From Cephalotus follicularis (taxonomy: Eukaryota; Streptophyta; Magnoliopsida; Oxalidales; Cephalotaceae), in assembly GCA_001972305.1 (NCBI GenBank), contig BDDD01000038.1, forward strand, positions 1,146,756 through 1,210,755: a stretch of DNA of 64,000 nucleotides. Reading direction: 5' to 3'. A program made the translations under genes and the position numbers. The notes under the pieces are model-generated. The model did not search any database and had not been told where the DNA came from. It saw only the letters and a list, made by a program, of their open reading frames with translations. Of the stretch, positions 34,366-44,786 are shown one piece after another (the stretch's first letter is position 1; each line of letters opens with the position of its first letter).

Positions 34366-34558
34366 TGTCATGACCCGCATCCCACATCGGAAGTGTACTG
34401 GGGAGATCCCTGGTACATATGTGAAAACCCTTCTCAAACTTGTGAGGCGCCTTTTGAGGACAAAACCGTGCGGGGCAAAGTGCCACGTGTGGGACATGGG
34501 GGCCACTTCTTGAACCCAAAGCGGACAATACCTCACAAGATTTGGCCGGGTCGTTACA
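34366..34558 (+). repeat. TRIM LTR copy 3, 193 bp
   Basis: This is nearly identical to copy 2 and ends GGTCGTTACA at the junction with Gypsy-4 gag, next to the GGTAC target duplication. Confidence 0.88.
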
Positions 34559-35060
34559 GGTACCTTGCATAGAATTCTCTTTTGAAGGCATCCCAAGAGC
34601 GGACTGTACCATTCCTTGTCCAATCAGTATTAACCATAGCCCACCAGTGCTCAGCTTCTCCTTGGAGCATATACACTGCCAATACCAATTTATGTTCATC
34701 ATCACATCCCATGACCTCAAAGATCTTTTCCATATGGGTTAGCCAAGACTCAACAAGGGTAGGATCAGGGAGTCCTACAAATGCTGGAGGCTGCAACTTG
34801 AAGAAGCGGCTCAACATGTCTTCCCTCCTTGGTCTACGTTCCACTCTAGCCTGTTGGCGTCCCATCAGAGTATGCATCTGTGCCATAGTGGCACACAATT
34901 GTCTCCAAACCTCAGGGTCAGCATCCACTGGTAGAGCATTAGGATCATACTCTGGAAAAGCATTACCAGGAGCCGGTTCATCATCAACAGGAACAGGGCC
35001 AGGAGCAAGGGTAGGAGCATTCCTTCCACCCCGTCGGCCACGCCTTCCTCTGATTTCCAT
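34559..35060 (-). pseudogene. Gypsy-4 gag N-terminal part
   Basis: The frame begins MEIRGRRGRRGG at 35060, about 170 bp after the PBS. It carries the gag core: FFKLQPPAFVG, PTLVESWLTHMEKIFEVMGC, LQGEAEHWW and SWDAFKREFYARY, and then the TRIM insertion cuts it. No stop is seen before the insertion. An upstream in-frame ATG at 35096 adds 12 hydrophobic residues not typical of the family, so I prefer 35060. Confidence 0.88.
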
Positions 35061-35229
35061 TACTATAAGAGACAACAATGGGATGATCAGATGCAATCAC
35101 TTTCAATTCAAATAACAATATCTTTTCCAATAACAATAGCATGAATAAGCAAGAACACATATCATGCAAATCCATTCAGTCAATCTCAATCAACGCATTT
35201 ATCTACTTAGCTAGCAGGCTTACCAATGT

Positions 35230-35240
35230 CTCTGATACCA
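35230..35240 (-). other. Gypsy-4 primer-binding site
   Basis: The minus strand reads TGGTATCAGAG three bases after the 5' LTR end. Confidence 0.87.
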
Positions 35241-35243
35241 TAC

Positions 35244-37616
35244 TATAACACCCCGCGCCCGCAAGGCGGATACGTGGCATTACCCTCAATCCAATACACA
35301 ATACAATGGTCGGGACTAGCAATATAAAAATGTGGAAAACTTTAAAACTTTACAAGCCTTTTCAAATACATAACAATCCTTTAAACAGCATTACAATACA
35401 ATACATATCCATCTTTCATTACAATATCTCAAAGCAATACAGTCCAAAATCTACTACAATGTCTCACAACCAGCTCCACGGTAGCCAAGCAGTCATGCGA
35501 TCAACGGTCTTCAGTCCTTCTGTCCACTGCTACCAGCTACCCTACCTATGCCGCACACAAAGGTACAACACAGCCCCACCCCGAAGGGTGGGGTTAGCCA
35601 CACTCGCTAAGTAGAAACCCCATGCAGCATGTATGCATGTACAATGTGCAATATCGATGACAATTTATACAATATCAATGTTCGGTGTACAATATCAATG
35701 CATGACATGACAAATGTACATGTACAATTGGCGATCAGACTACCCGTATGACAATGGCCCATAACAGAGCATACGGATAGGATCTATAACAATCAATCAA
35801 TCAATAGTAGACATTCAATGGTGGTGTATGAAACACCCAATCAATGAATCAATATCCTATAGAGCATGCGACCGGTGTCAATACAGTGTCAATCAGTTAG
35901 CAGTGATCAATCCCACGGAAGGTAGTCCTTCGAAAAGGGTGAGAGATCTATCTACGCTTCTCAGACTGATCAGGTCTGGAAAGCATAGATCATCCAGCCT
36001 ATGGCTGGGCCAATACAATCTCGATGAGCTATAGCTGAGGGAGCTACTAATGCCGCTACGGAGCTACGGCCCTCAGCGAGCGTCAATCGTCAATCAATCG
36101 TGCTCGTCAGCACATGCTCGTCAGCATGACAATATAGTAAAAGAAACGGTCGACGGAATAGGTGGACATAGTAAACCTAACATGCCGACGTAAACCACAA
36201 GGTCGCTGTATAGGATCCATACGATACAATCAATCATTCAATCGAGTCAGTACAACATTAAGTAAAGTCAATGAGTGGTGGTGCCTAATGGAGAAATGGG
36301 AACATGCGTCCATCTTACCGACTTAGACTCACAACAACACTTACGACTCAAACAATCGATCGATGTATCAATACAACGTCAATGCAAGGCCGATAAATGG
36401 TGGTGCCTAATGGAGGGATGGAGACGTGCGTCCATTTTACCGACTTAGACTCACAACAACACTCATGACTCAAGCAATCAATCAATTAATCCAATCATTT
36501 AAAACTGTTTTCAAACACTTGAACACCTCAAGTGAGGTTCTACTCAAGTGGCAATGTGAAAAGAAGTTGAAAACCAGCTTTAAAACAGTTAAAAACTCCT
36601 TTCAGTACATTAGCCGTCGATGTCCTTGGTGAAAGACATCGACTCCTTTTTAAAACGGTGGAAAGAAGTCGATGTCTTTAAAAGACATCAATGTCTTTCC
36701 CTATTTGTGTGAAGACCTGGCCGAAGACGTCGACGTCCTTTAAGAAAGGCGTCGACGCGTTTCAATAAAAATAGCCTGAGAATGCACATCGATGTTCGGC
36801 ATCGACGTCTTTCCAGGGGAGAGACATCTCGAGGCAAAGACGTCGACGTCTTTGCTACAGAATCAAGGATGTAGCACTCGTATGAGAAAGACATCGACGT
36901 CTTTGCGCTAAGGGTCGATGTCTTTTCCTGGCAAAGTCGATTTTGTGCAGAAAATAAGGTCAATCTCGGGTCAAAATCCAATTTAAAGCCATTATTTGAA
37001 AACCAAAGTTTACAATCAATCATTTGAGGTTAGTAAGACTAGCTACAACCTTCCGAATTCGATTTCAATCATTCAATTTAACAATTAGGTCAAAGGTTTG
37101 CTATAAACCCTAAAAACCTCAATTCAATCACTCAATTCAATCTTGCAATTCAATCAATAAAACAGTAGGCAACTCAGTAAAGAGGTCCTACCTTTCACTG
37201 AAGCTTCAAAAGTTGAGATAACGATCGATCAATCGGCTGAAAACGCCCAATAATCCGCTACTTTCTTGTTCAATCGGTAAGCCACCACTTGTAATCACTG
37301 TCCTTGTCGATGGAGATGCAATTCCGGCTGCAAGGGATGAAGATGGAGGCTCCAACTAGAGAGCAGGGGGGAGAAGGATAGAGAGAGAAGAGGAAATGAG
37401 AATAATGATAGAAAAGAGAGAAGGAATTGACTTAAATAATCGATTCGATCAACTCTCCGAAACTCGGCCCAAAATCCTGACTATACATGCATATAACCAA
37501 TACAATATCAATAGGTATAAGAATACCTCAATTCAATACAGTTCAGTACGGTCCAGTACGGTACAATACGGTATGATGTATGCATGAATAGTACAAAAGG
37601 GAATTCGGTCGTCACA
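35244..37616 (-). repeat. Gypsy-4 5' LTR, 2373 bp
   Basis: It is colinear with the 3' LTR at 25637-28018. The end next to the PBS has mutated from TGTAACACC to TATAACACC. Its flavour C palindrome array is at about 36612-36930; compared with the other LTR it lacks one AAAGGCGTTGATGTCTTT unit near 36850. Confidence 0.92.
36612..36930. repeat. Palindrome array, flavour C, Gypsy-4 5' LTR
   Basis: Cores follow the same order as in the 3' LTR, for example AGACGTCGACGTCC near 36725 and AAAGACGTCGACGTCTTT near 36837. One unit fewer than the sister LTR shows ongoing gain or loss within an element. Confidence 0.88.
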
Positions 37617-39431
37617 GGTAATTTGACAGTAAATTGGATTATATATGTATGCAATGGATTAGAAGTCACTCCTTCTCTTTTTAAAGTATAACCACTGTCC
37701 ACATACTCCATTTTAATTTTGTGTTCTTTTTACTGTTACACATTGCATAGATGTTTGTTTAAATGGTTATGGTCCTCTGGTATTGAGGTATCCAGGTTTT
37801 TGAAAGAAAAATTTCATAGGATTGTTACATTTTTGTTTTCTATCGCCCAGAACAATCGGCTCTTAGGCATTCAGTAGCCGGCTGCCTTATGAATCAGTCG
37901 GCTGTTATGTCTTGCACAGTCGACTGGACCCCTCTCAAAGTTGGCTGGCTACAGTTATGCTTGTGTAGTCGGCTGGCTATGTTATGCAGTCGACTGGAGT
38001 CCTGTATCAGCCGACTGGTGAGTCCAGGAAATTTTTGCTTTCAAATCTCCTTATCCGTTTGTCCTTCTGTTGAATCAGGGTCTGTGTTAAATACTGTTAT
38101 ATTTCTGATTTATGTCCTTAGTTAATTTCAAGTCCTTATATGAATGATTTTGTATCTTATAGATATATTGTACAACCGAGGGGCTGTTTAGAAATTTATC
38201 GGTCAATTCGTAAGTTATTTCTGTGATCGCTTAAGGTATGGATAATTCTATTCTTGGACATCTAATTTTATTGAAATAAATTCAGCTTTGTTTGTTCTTT
38301 GGTTTTATGAATTTTGTTATGATTCGGATTTTCGATATGTTTCCAAATAAAGTCAGCTTTGATATTTTTATGAGAGTGAATATTTTCTGACTTTATAAAT
38401 TTAGCTGTGATATGTTTACGAAATGTTATGCAATCGTGTCTTTTATTGTGAAAATAAATGAGTTAATTTTCGATTATGAAAGTATGTGCATTATGAATTT
38501 ATATCGTTTGATAACGATTTATGGATATTTTTCGGAAAACTTCTATGTATTTTAAATTGATTATGATAAAATCAATGTTTTGGAATGGTGAAGTACTGAG
38601 CTTTTGTACCCACCTATGGGGCGTACCATAGGCATGTCCTTTGGCACGGAGGCATGACACTTTCTACGGCAGTGTGATTAGTCTACGATGTCTCTCTATG
38701 TTTATGATACCCTATGTGGAGGATTTGTGATAGAGACGTATGAATCGATCCTAGAAATATGTGATATGTTATGTTATGAGAATTGATTGTGTGGTGTCGT
38801 ACATGTCATTTCTATTTGGCATGTGGACGTCATGAACCCCTTGCTTATATGTGTTTCTATATGTGATATGTTCTGATGCTTAGTATGGAACTTTATGTTT
38901 TGAAAGGTATGCTTTATGTTTTGAAAGTTATGGATTTGGTTTATACGAAAATTTCTGAGGTAATTTAGAAAAGAATGTCTAAACTGATTATTGCTTAAGA
39001 TTTCTGTTTTGAGTTAACTTTGAAATCTTATAGCCATTTGAAAGTTATCGTTTATTGTTTTCACATTCTATATCCGACTGAGGTTTGCTCAGCCACATTT
39101 TTGTTTCTGTGCGGCAGGTTATCAGGAGCAACGGGCCAATGTGTGATGAGAGGTGTCTACCCTATGTCTGAGGATCATCTAGGAGTTTGATCATATTATG
39201 CTTATGTTGTCATATGGTCATGCTAGGGCCTGTTTTATGAACAATTTTATGGTTTCGGATTATGATATTTGGTTTATGTTAAGTTTTCAGACTATGTTTT
39301 GATTCAGATATGTTATCAAGTTATGTTTTAGGCCATCTTGTTTTAATAAAGTTGAGCTTTATATTCTGTTCTGTTTTGTTAAGTTCTGTATTATGACCGG
39401 TAAGGGCTCTCACCTTTCGGGGGTGATATAG
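37617..39431 (+). repeat. Gypsy-3 3' LTR, second part
   Basis: It resumes with GGTAATTTGACAG after Gypsy-4 and carries a flavour A array (37853-38017), GTACGGAT-like segments, the hairpin block (38613-38632) and TGAGGTTTGCTCAGCC at about 39080. A mutated terminus GGGGGTGATATA lies near 39431. The total LTR without Gypsy-4 is about 2.7 kb. Confidence 0.75.
37853..38017. repeat. Palindrome array, flavour A, Gypsy-3 3' LTR
   Basis: Site starts are at 37853, 37875, 37895, 37917, 37938, 37966, 37987 and 38008. Gaps are 22, 20, 22, 21, 28, 21 and 21 bp. Confidence 0.9.
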
Positions 39432-41409
39432 ATTGTGCAACACTACACAATCAATTCTCATAACATATCATATAACATATAACTAGGATCGATCCATACG
39501 ACTCTATCATAAATCCTCCACAAGGATATCATAAACATAGCGAGACGCCGTAGAATAATCACACCGCCACGGAAAGTGTCATGCCTCCGTGCCAAAAAAC
39601 ATGCCTATGGTACGCCCCATAGGTGGGTACACAAGCTCAGTACCTCACCATTTCAAAACATTGATTTTATCATGATCAATTCAAAACACATAAAGGTTTT
39701 TCGAAACATATCCATAAATCGTTATCAAACGCTATAATTTCATATTTCACATACTTTAATAATCGGAAATCAACTCATTTAATTTCACAATAGAAGAGAT
39801 GATTCCATAACATTTCGTAAACTATTGATAGGTGAATATATAAGGTCAGAAATATTCAGTTTTCATAAAAAAAAAATATCAAAACTGACTTTATTTCAAA
39901 AACATATCGAAAATCCAAAACATAACAGAGTTCATAAAACCAAAGGAATAAAACAAAGAAGGAACTATTCGTACATATCCATTAAAAACCAAAACTGAAT
40001 TTATTTCAAATAAATCAGATGTCCAAGAAGTGTATTATTCGTACATATTCACAAAACATAAATAGGATTTATTCCAATAAAATCCAAGGTGTATAATCTA
40101 TAACAAGAAATACGTAGTTTATTCATAAAAGTAAAACTAACTTTTTACTCTAATAAAATCAATAGGAGAGTATCAAGGAACGAAACATCCGTACGTCATG
40201 CAGTCACCAAAATAACATCAAGAATATATATCGATAATTCTCTAGACCGCTCCTCGGTTGTTGCAAATATCTAACAAAAATAAAATCGTTTTCAGAAGGA
40301 CTTGAAATAAAATAAGACTTCGACTCATGGGTCACTGTACACTAATCATGACCATATAAGATAATGATAGGTTTACTAAGCCCAAATTGCAGAAGCCTCA
40401 TCTAAACATAAATTCGAAATCATTAATTTCAAGCGGTCCTCCAGGTCATTCAAGTTCGAATCATAAAACCAGTTCAACTCATAATATCACAGAAACAGAT
40501 ACAGGATTACAAAATTCAACAGAAAACAAAATTTAACGGAGTAGAGTTTAGAGTTTACCGAAAGTAGATAGAACGGAGCACAGACCCAGAATCACACCTC
40601 AGAATCAGAACGGATCACGCCTGCACAGAAAACGGAGTCAGAATGCTGTAAAAACCATGTCGTCGAAGACTACCGGCTCTTGGGCTGACATGCTACCGCT
40701 GGCCGGCAAGTGTCTGTTATGCACGGTCCCCGATCAGCCTCAAGAAAGGGCGGATATGGAGCGTCAGAGGTCGGGGATCATGGATATGGGGAGCGTTCTT
40801 CACGGCGTAGCCGTATCTAGCCGGAACGAACGCATTTGACCGCGGGTGACTTAGTCATCGATCTTTGTTGCCAGTGTTGCCAAGGGTCGGGGCTGGTCGG
40901 GTTCGATTCCCGTTGACGCCAGGATGCCGAATATGGGCTCGCCTTGCCATGACTGTCACTAGAGATGGAGATATGGTGGTTGCTAGTGGCGGGGAGAGAA
41001 GAATTTCGTGCTCGCAAAGGGGCCGTTGGCCGGCGCAGGGACGACGTCCGGTATGCTCAGGAGGACGTAGGGGTTCGACTGGTACCTTCGGCAGAGGCTG
41101 AATGGGAGAGAGAGCGGGAGAGAGGGTGGCGGGGAGAGAGAGAGAAAAGAAAATTAATGTAAAAATAGGGTTTTTGATTTTTTTGAAATGCTGAAATTGG
41201 GTTTTAACAAATAAATAAAAGCCAAAATTGGTTTAGTCATTTATAGTCTTGCTATCAAAACCCACTAGGCCAAGGCTAAAACCCGCTTAGCCCATCCAAG
41301 AGCAAAACAAATGGAAAATGGGCAGTCCACATACCAAATTAAAATAAACGGCCCATACGAAATAGCTTAAAAAGCCCGAAAATTTTATATGGAAAAATGG
41401 GATATTACA
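39432..41409 (-). repeat. Gypsy-5 3' LTR (minus strand), 3'-truncated
   Basis: It starts TGTAATATCCC at 41409 on the minus strand and runs down to about 39432, where it meets the Gypsy-3 LTR head to head. It holds the hairpin block (39604-39623) and GTACGGAT-type segments (about 39990-40200), inverted relative to 38240-38800. The more GC-rich segment 40560-41160 has short ORFs but no recognisable domain and ends in a GA-rich tract. No palindrome array is seen. Confidence 0.75.
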
Positions 41410-42091
41410 TCTCCACCCCCTTAAAAGAAGATTTCATCCCGAAATCTAAAACCACTACTAACCTGAATGAAACAGATTATCCCAACGAAACACACCATAT
41501 CATATCAGCGAAAACCTCAAACAATATCTAAAAGCAGTATGAATAACCATTAAAACCCATACTCTTAGGATATCCCAAAACTCGGTAATTTATTATCCGT
41601 TTATCGGACTCCATGACACATGATAAACCACAGTTTATATGTTTGGGGATCAATTCTCATATTTCCTCACAATCTATATGATGGGGCTCAGCCCGTACGG
41701 AACTACATCACAACTAAATCAAATATACCATTTGCACGCGAAGGATAATCCTTTCTATGCTCTCAATCCAATAATAACATACGCATGCGAAAGATAATCA
41801 TGTCAATGAATAATCAATTGAGTACATTCTAACTCTTATAATCTTCCAAAAATTCGGTATGTAGTATTTGTTTATCTGACTTATGTACCCCTGTAAAGAA
41901 AACAAAATTTATATCCACACTCTCGAAGGAGGAACCAATAGTTATAAATGGGCTCAGCCCTCAGTAACGCACTATTTAAATATGAATTATCATTTTAATC
42001 TCACAGCTCATGCATATCCAATACATCAACACACATATCTCATAAGCACTGCCACATGTCAACAGGTCGATAACTGAATAAACATATCACT
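41410..42091 (-). mobile_element. Gypsy-5 3' untranslated region and PPT
   Basis: The minus strand ends with a TTTCGGGATGAAATC block, AAGGGGGTGGAGA (PPT) and the LTR. No coding sequence is visible. Segments such as GGTTCCTCCTTCGAGAGTGT and TTATCTTTCGCATGCGTATG are homologous, in inverted orientation, to about 61010-61410 in Gypsy-6. The fragment is cut at 42091 by the Gypsy-6 LTR. Confidence 0.7.
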
Positions 42092-42449
42092 TATAGCGCC
42101 CCGAATTTCATAAATAATTATTATGAAAATGGTGCGTGTACGATCGTAATAAAATCGATGGAGCCCAGAGTAATAAAAAGGCATTACGCATTTAAGTCGT
42201 AATCGTGTTAGCTAAGACGACTAATAAAATCTATTTTTAATGCGCGACAATAAAGCCCAAATGTTTGTATTTTTATTGCGATTATTTTGGTGGTCGTTTG
42301 GATAATTTATGTCGCGATTCGTGGAAAATCGGGACCCAGACCTTAGTATTTTACCAGAAAAGAATAAGGAGGGAGCAAAATAATAAAGGAAGAAGGGGGA
42401 GACACGGGCGCATAGCGCGCCCGTGCGAGTAACATGTAGACGGGAGAGA
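42092..42449 (+). repeat. Gypsy-6 5' LTR, first 358 bp
   Basis: It starts TATAGCGCCCCGAATTTC (3' LTR: TGTAACGCCCCAAATTTC) and stays colinear with 62025-62385, including CGGGCGCATAGCGCGCCCG, up to CGGGAGAGA. There it jumps into the Copia-2 LTR. Confidence 0.85.
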
Positions 42450-42972
42450 TTTTAAATCTTGTTTCTTGGCCTCTATATATAGCTTCATTTAGTTTCTAGC
42501 CGTTGGTGAAGAAATAGAGCCGTTGGAGAAGTCTTGGAAGTTGTGGCATAAAGATTGGTTCTTCAAAACATGTTCTGATATTGTATCAGCCGACCAAAGG
42601 GTCGACGACATTGCTTTAAGCGTCGGCGCTTAGGTTACCGTTAGGAGTTAAATTTGAATTTTCTCGTTTGGACGCTGGCGCTTTAAACTGGGAGTCGACT
42701 CTTCGCCATAAAGCGCTGACGCTTTAATCCTAAGTGTTGCCGCTTTGAGTGCTTCAGCTAATTTTGTGCTCCACTGGTTTTAACGGCAGATATACGCTTC
42801 TTGGGCGTCGACTTTTTGTCTTAAAGCCCTGACGCTTTGATTGTGACCGTCGGCGCTTTGCTCTGTTTCTGCACTTCTTTGTTTTGCTTATTTGTTTTCT
42901 TGCACAGAAAGCAGCAAAGTTAAATGCTAATTTGCAATCATTAAAACTTAGGATTGAGACTAAAAGTCAACA
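42450..42972 (-). repeat. Copia-2 3' LTR, truncated to 523 bp
   Basis: It matches 58165-58687 at exactly the same length with few substitutions. It contains the TATA-like block (CTCTATATATAG on plus) and a flavour B array (about 42600-42859). The missing 517 bp are the R/U5 half. Confidence 0.9.
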
Positions 42973-43684
42973 ATCTCCCCCTTTTTGATGATTACAAAAA
43001 TTTGCTACATTTTAAAAAAAATTATACCGATAGAAATGAATATATACCAATTGAAGATATACCGATAGAAATGACTATATACCAATTGAAGATAACAAGA
43101 AATTTTCTTTAGATACCAAGACAAAGATTTCTTTAGATATCAAAAAAATCTAGATAAACTCCCCCTTAGTATAACATCTAATTTTCATTCCCTATAACAC
43201 ATTTTTCATTTAAAAACACATTTCATATATATCTCCCCCTAAGCATAAGCTATTAATTTTTCCTTAAGCATGAAGCATTCTCCCCCTTTTTGTTAGCATA
43301 AAAAAGAATTGACACCAATTAAAAAATTTTAAAGGGATATCAAATGACACTACTTGTTGGGAAATTATGTCCAAAAATTGATACCAATAAAGAAATTTTA
43401 AAGGGAAACATATTGAAAGATACCAATTGAAATAAAAACCTTTTAAAGTTTAAAAATATCAATATATAAAGAAAAATTTGAGAGATACCAATTGTTGGAT
43501 AAAATGATGCTAAAACCAATTGTTGAAGCAATATTATCAATAAAATAATTTAAGATTTTGAAAGAAACCAATTGAAAATTAAAGATCAAAACAAAGAGAG
43601 CAAGATGATACCTCCCCCTCAACAAGAGCTTTCTCCCCAAGTTATGTACTTGAAATGATTGAGCTTGACTTCAAGTACACCTAC
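42973..43684 (-). mobile_element. Copia-2 3' internal region with polypurine tract
   Basis: The minus strand reads AAAAAGGGGGAGAT directly before the LTR, a clear PPT. The rest is AT-rich and non-coding, with repeated CTCCCCCT motifs and a short duplication of ATATACCAATTGAAGATA (about 43040-43090). It ends in the target duplication CCTAC (43680-43684). Confidence 0.8.
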
Positions 43685-44657
43685 TGATGTGGGAAAAATT
43701 AAGTTAAATAAAAAACAACACGTGTCCTCATGCAAGTGCTGCCAGGTGTCCAAAGTGACAAGGATTGATGAATTAAAGGCAGAGGAAGCCTATTGACCAA
43801 CAAAACAGTGATATAAGGAGGATTTTTCCTCGGCATAAGTGCCAAGGACACACCCAGCGATTCCAGTACAAACATTATTCTCCTCGGATCCAGGTCCGAG
43901 GACACCATTTGAAGCAACCTTGCCGAGGACACCCTCGGCCACACAAAAGGCTATCCATTTCAAGTGCAAACTTGTAGGAGCAGAAGACTACAACCAAGGT
44001 GCAAGGGCAGAGGACTCCCTCAGCCCAGAGAATCTACCAGACATACAACAGGGGACATTTACTATGAAGAAACTATCGAGCTTCTCCTCAGACTAATGAA
44101 GACCATGACCTCGGCAGCATAGATATGGTTCCCTCTAAAATCTTGTAAACGGAGGACCTCAACCTTATCTATGGGATAAGGGGATTAACTTCAACAGATT
44201 TCACAGGATCTACACTTATCCAAACAAGAAGATAAGATAGGGATAACCATCAACAAGGAAAGGAGATAATTAAGGAGACGATAAAGGAAAGAAGAGATAA
44301 TTCAGGTGGGGATAAGGGAAATCCCGAGATCCTCGGAATTTCCTTAGGGGATAGCAATTACATCCGACTTTCACGCTCTAACAGTTACCCAACACTACTA
44401 TAAATATAAGTTCAACATACTGAACAAAGGTCAGCAATTTTCACATTCTAAAGAACCTAATTTCATCTGCACTTGTCTAACTTGAGCGTCGGAGTGTCCC
44501 CGGGAGAACAACCTCCTGGACCTTCCACCAATGTTGTTACCCTGTGTAGGTGTCCGAGATCAGAAGCTTCCTCAAGGCATTAGTGACAAGTGTTTCTCTC
44601 TACAAATAAAAGTCCTCCACGTAGGATACTGTTGAGAGAAAGATTTATGTATCAACA
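43685..44657 (+). repeat. Tat-1 5' LTR, 973 bp
   Basis: It runs from TGATGTGGGAAAAATTAAG to TATGTATCAACA. It lacks the palindrome arrays found in other LTRs here. A TATAAATATAAG block near 44400 is a candidate TATA box, followed by a transcription-start-like region. Confidence 0.93.
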
Positions 44658-44659
44658 GT

Positions 44660-44677
44660 TGGCGCCGTCTGTGGGAA
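44660..44677 (+). other. Tat-1 primer-binding site
   Basis: TGGCGCCGTCTGTGGGAA lies two bases after the LTR end. The TGGCGCC start is common in Tat/Athila-type gypsy elements. I do not assign the tRNA. Confidence 0.8.
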
Positions 44678-44786
44678 ACGCAGCAAAAAGTCATCAGTAA
44701 CCTTGCCTCCGAGGAAGAATACTCTAGTTGGAGCCACTTGTAGCCAGCGACAGGAGGACGTAGCTCCTCCCCCATAAGTTGCCCAA

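Larger units (their letters stand above)
32137..34558. mobile_element. Composite TRIM insertion in Gypsy-4 gag
   Basis: The block is bounded by TCTAACTACCCGGCC (mutated TGTAACGACCCGGCC) at 32137 and GGCCGGGTCGTTACA at 34558, with flanks AGTAC/GGTAC (one mismatch), a 5-bp target duplication. The right part (about 33797-34558) is a tandem LTR-internal-LTR-internal-LTR of a miniature retroelement. The left 112 bp (32137-32249) is the same LTR in inverted orientation. The middle (32250-33796) is a fragment of the large gypsy LTR family. There is no protein-coding capacity. Confidence 0.82.
25637..37616 (-). mobile_element. Gypsy-4: full-length chromodomain-type gypsy, about 12 kb, target duplication GGTAA
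   Basis: On the minus strand: 5' LTR (35244-37616), PBS (35230-35240), gag (split by a TRIM), protease, RT, RNase H, integrase, PPT (28019-28032) and 3' LTR (25637-28018). Both flanks carry GGTAA (25632-25636 and 37617-37621), proving a single insertion event into the Gypsy-3 3' LTR. The LTRs are nearly colinear (2373 and 2382 bp), so the insertion is fairly young relative to its host. Multiple frameshifts and stops inactivate it. Confidence 0.93.
20969..39431 (+). mobile_element. Gypsy-3: 3' half of a chromodomain-type gypsy element, twice interrupted
   Basis: It starts inside pol (integrase zinc finger) at about 20990 and runs through integrase, chromodomain, PPT and 3' LTR. A probable solo LTR (21950-24389) splits the integrase C-terminus and Gypsy-4 (25637-37616) splits the 3' LTR. 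Everything upstream of integrase is missing and replaced by the inverted LTR fragment before 20969. Without the insertions the remaining element would be about 4.1 kb. Confidence 0.8.

Noticed and set aside
40875-40925. tRNA-like T-arm (GGGTTCGATTCCCG) followed by GACGCCA
   Set aside because: No D-arm/A-box or anticodon arm lies upstream and the acceptor stem does not pair, so it is neither a tRNA nor a clear SINE head.
40657-41162. Short plus-strand ORFs in a GC-richer segment that could be a host exon
   Set aside because: The segment lies within the minus-strand Gypsy-5 LTR, shows no domain and ends in a GA-rich tract; parallel GC-rich segments occur in the Gypsy-6 LTR.
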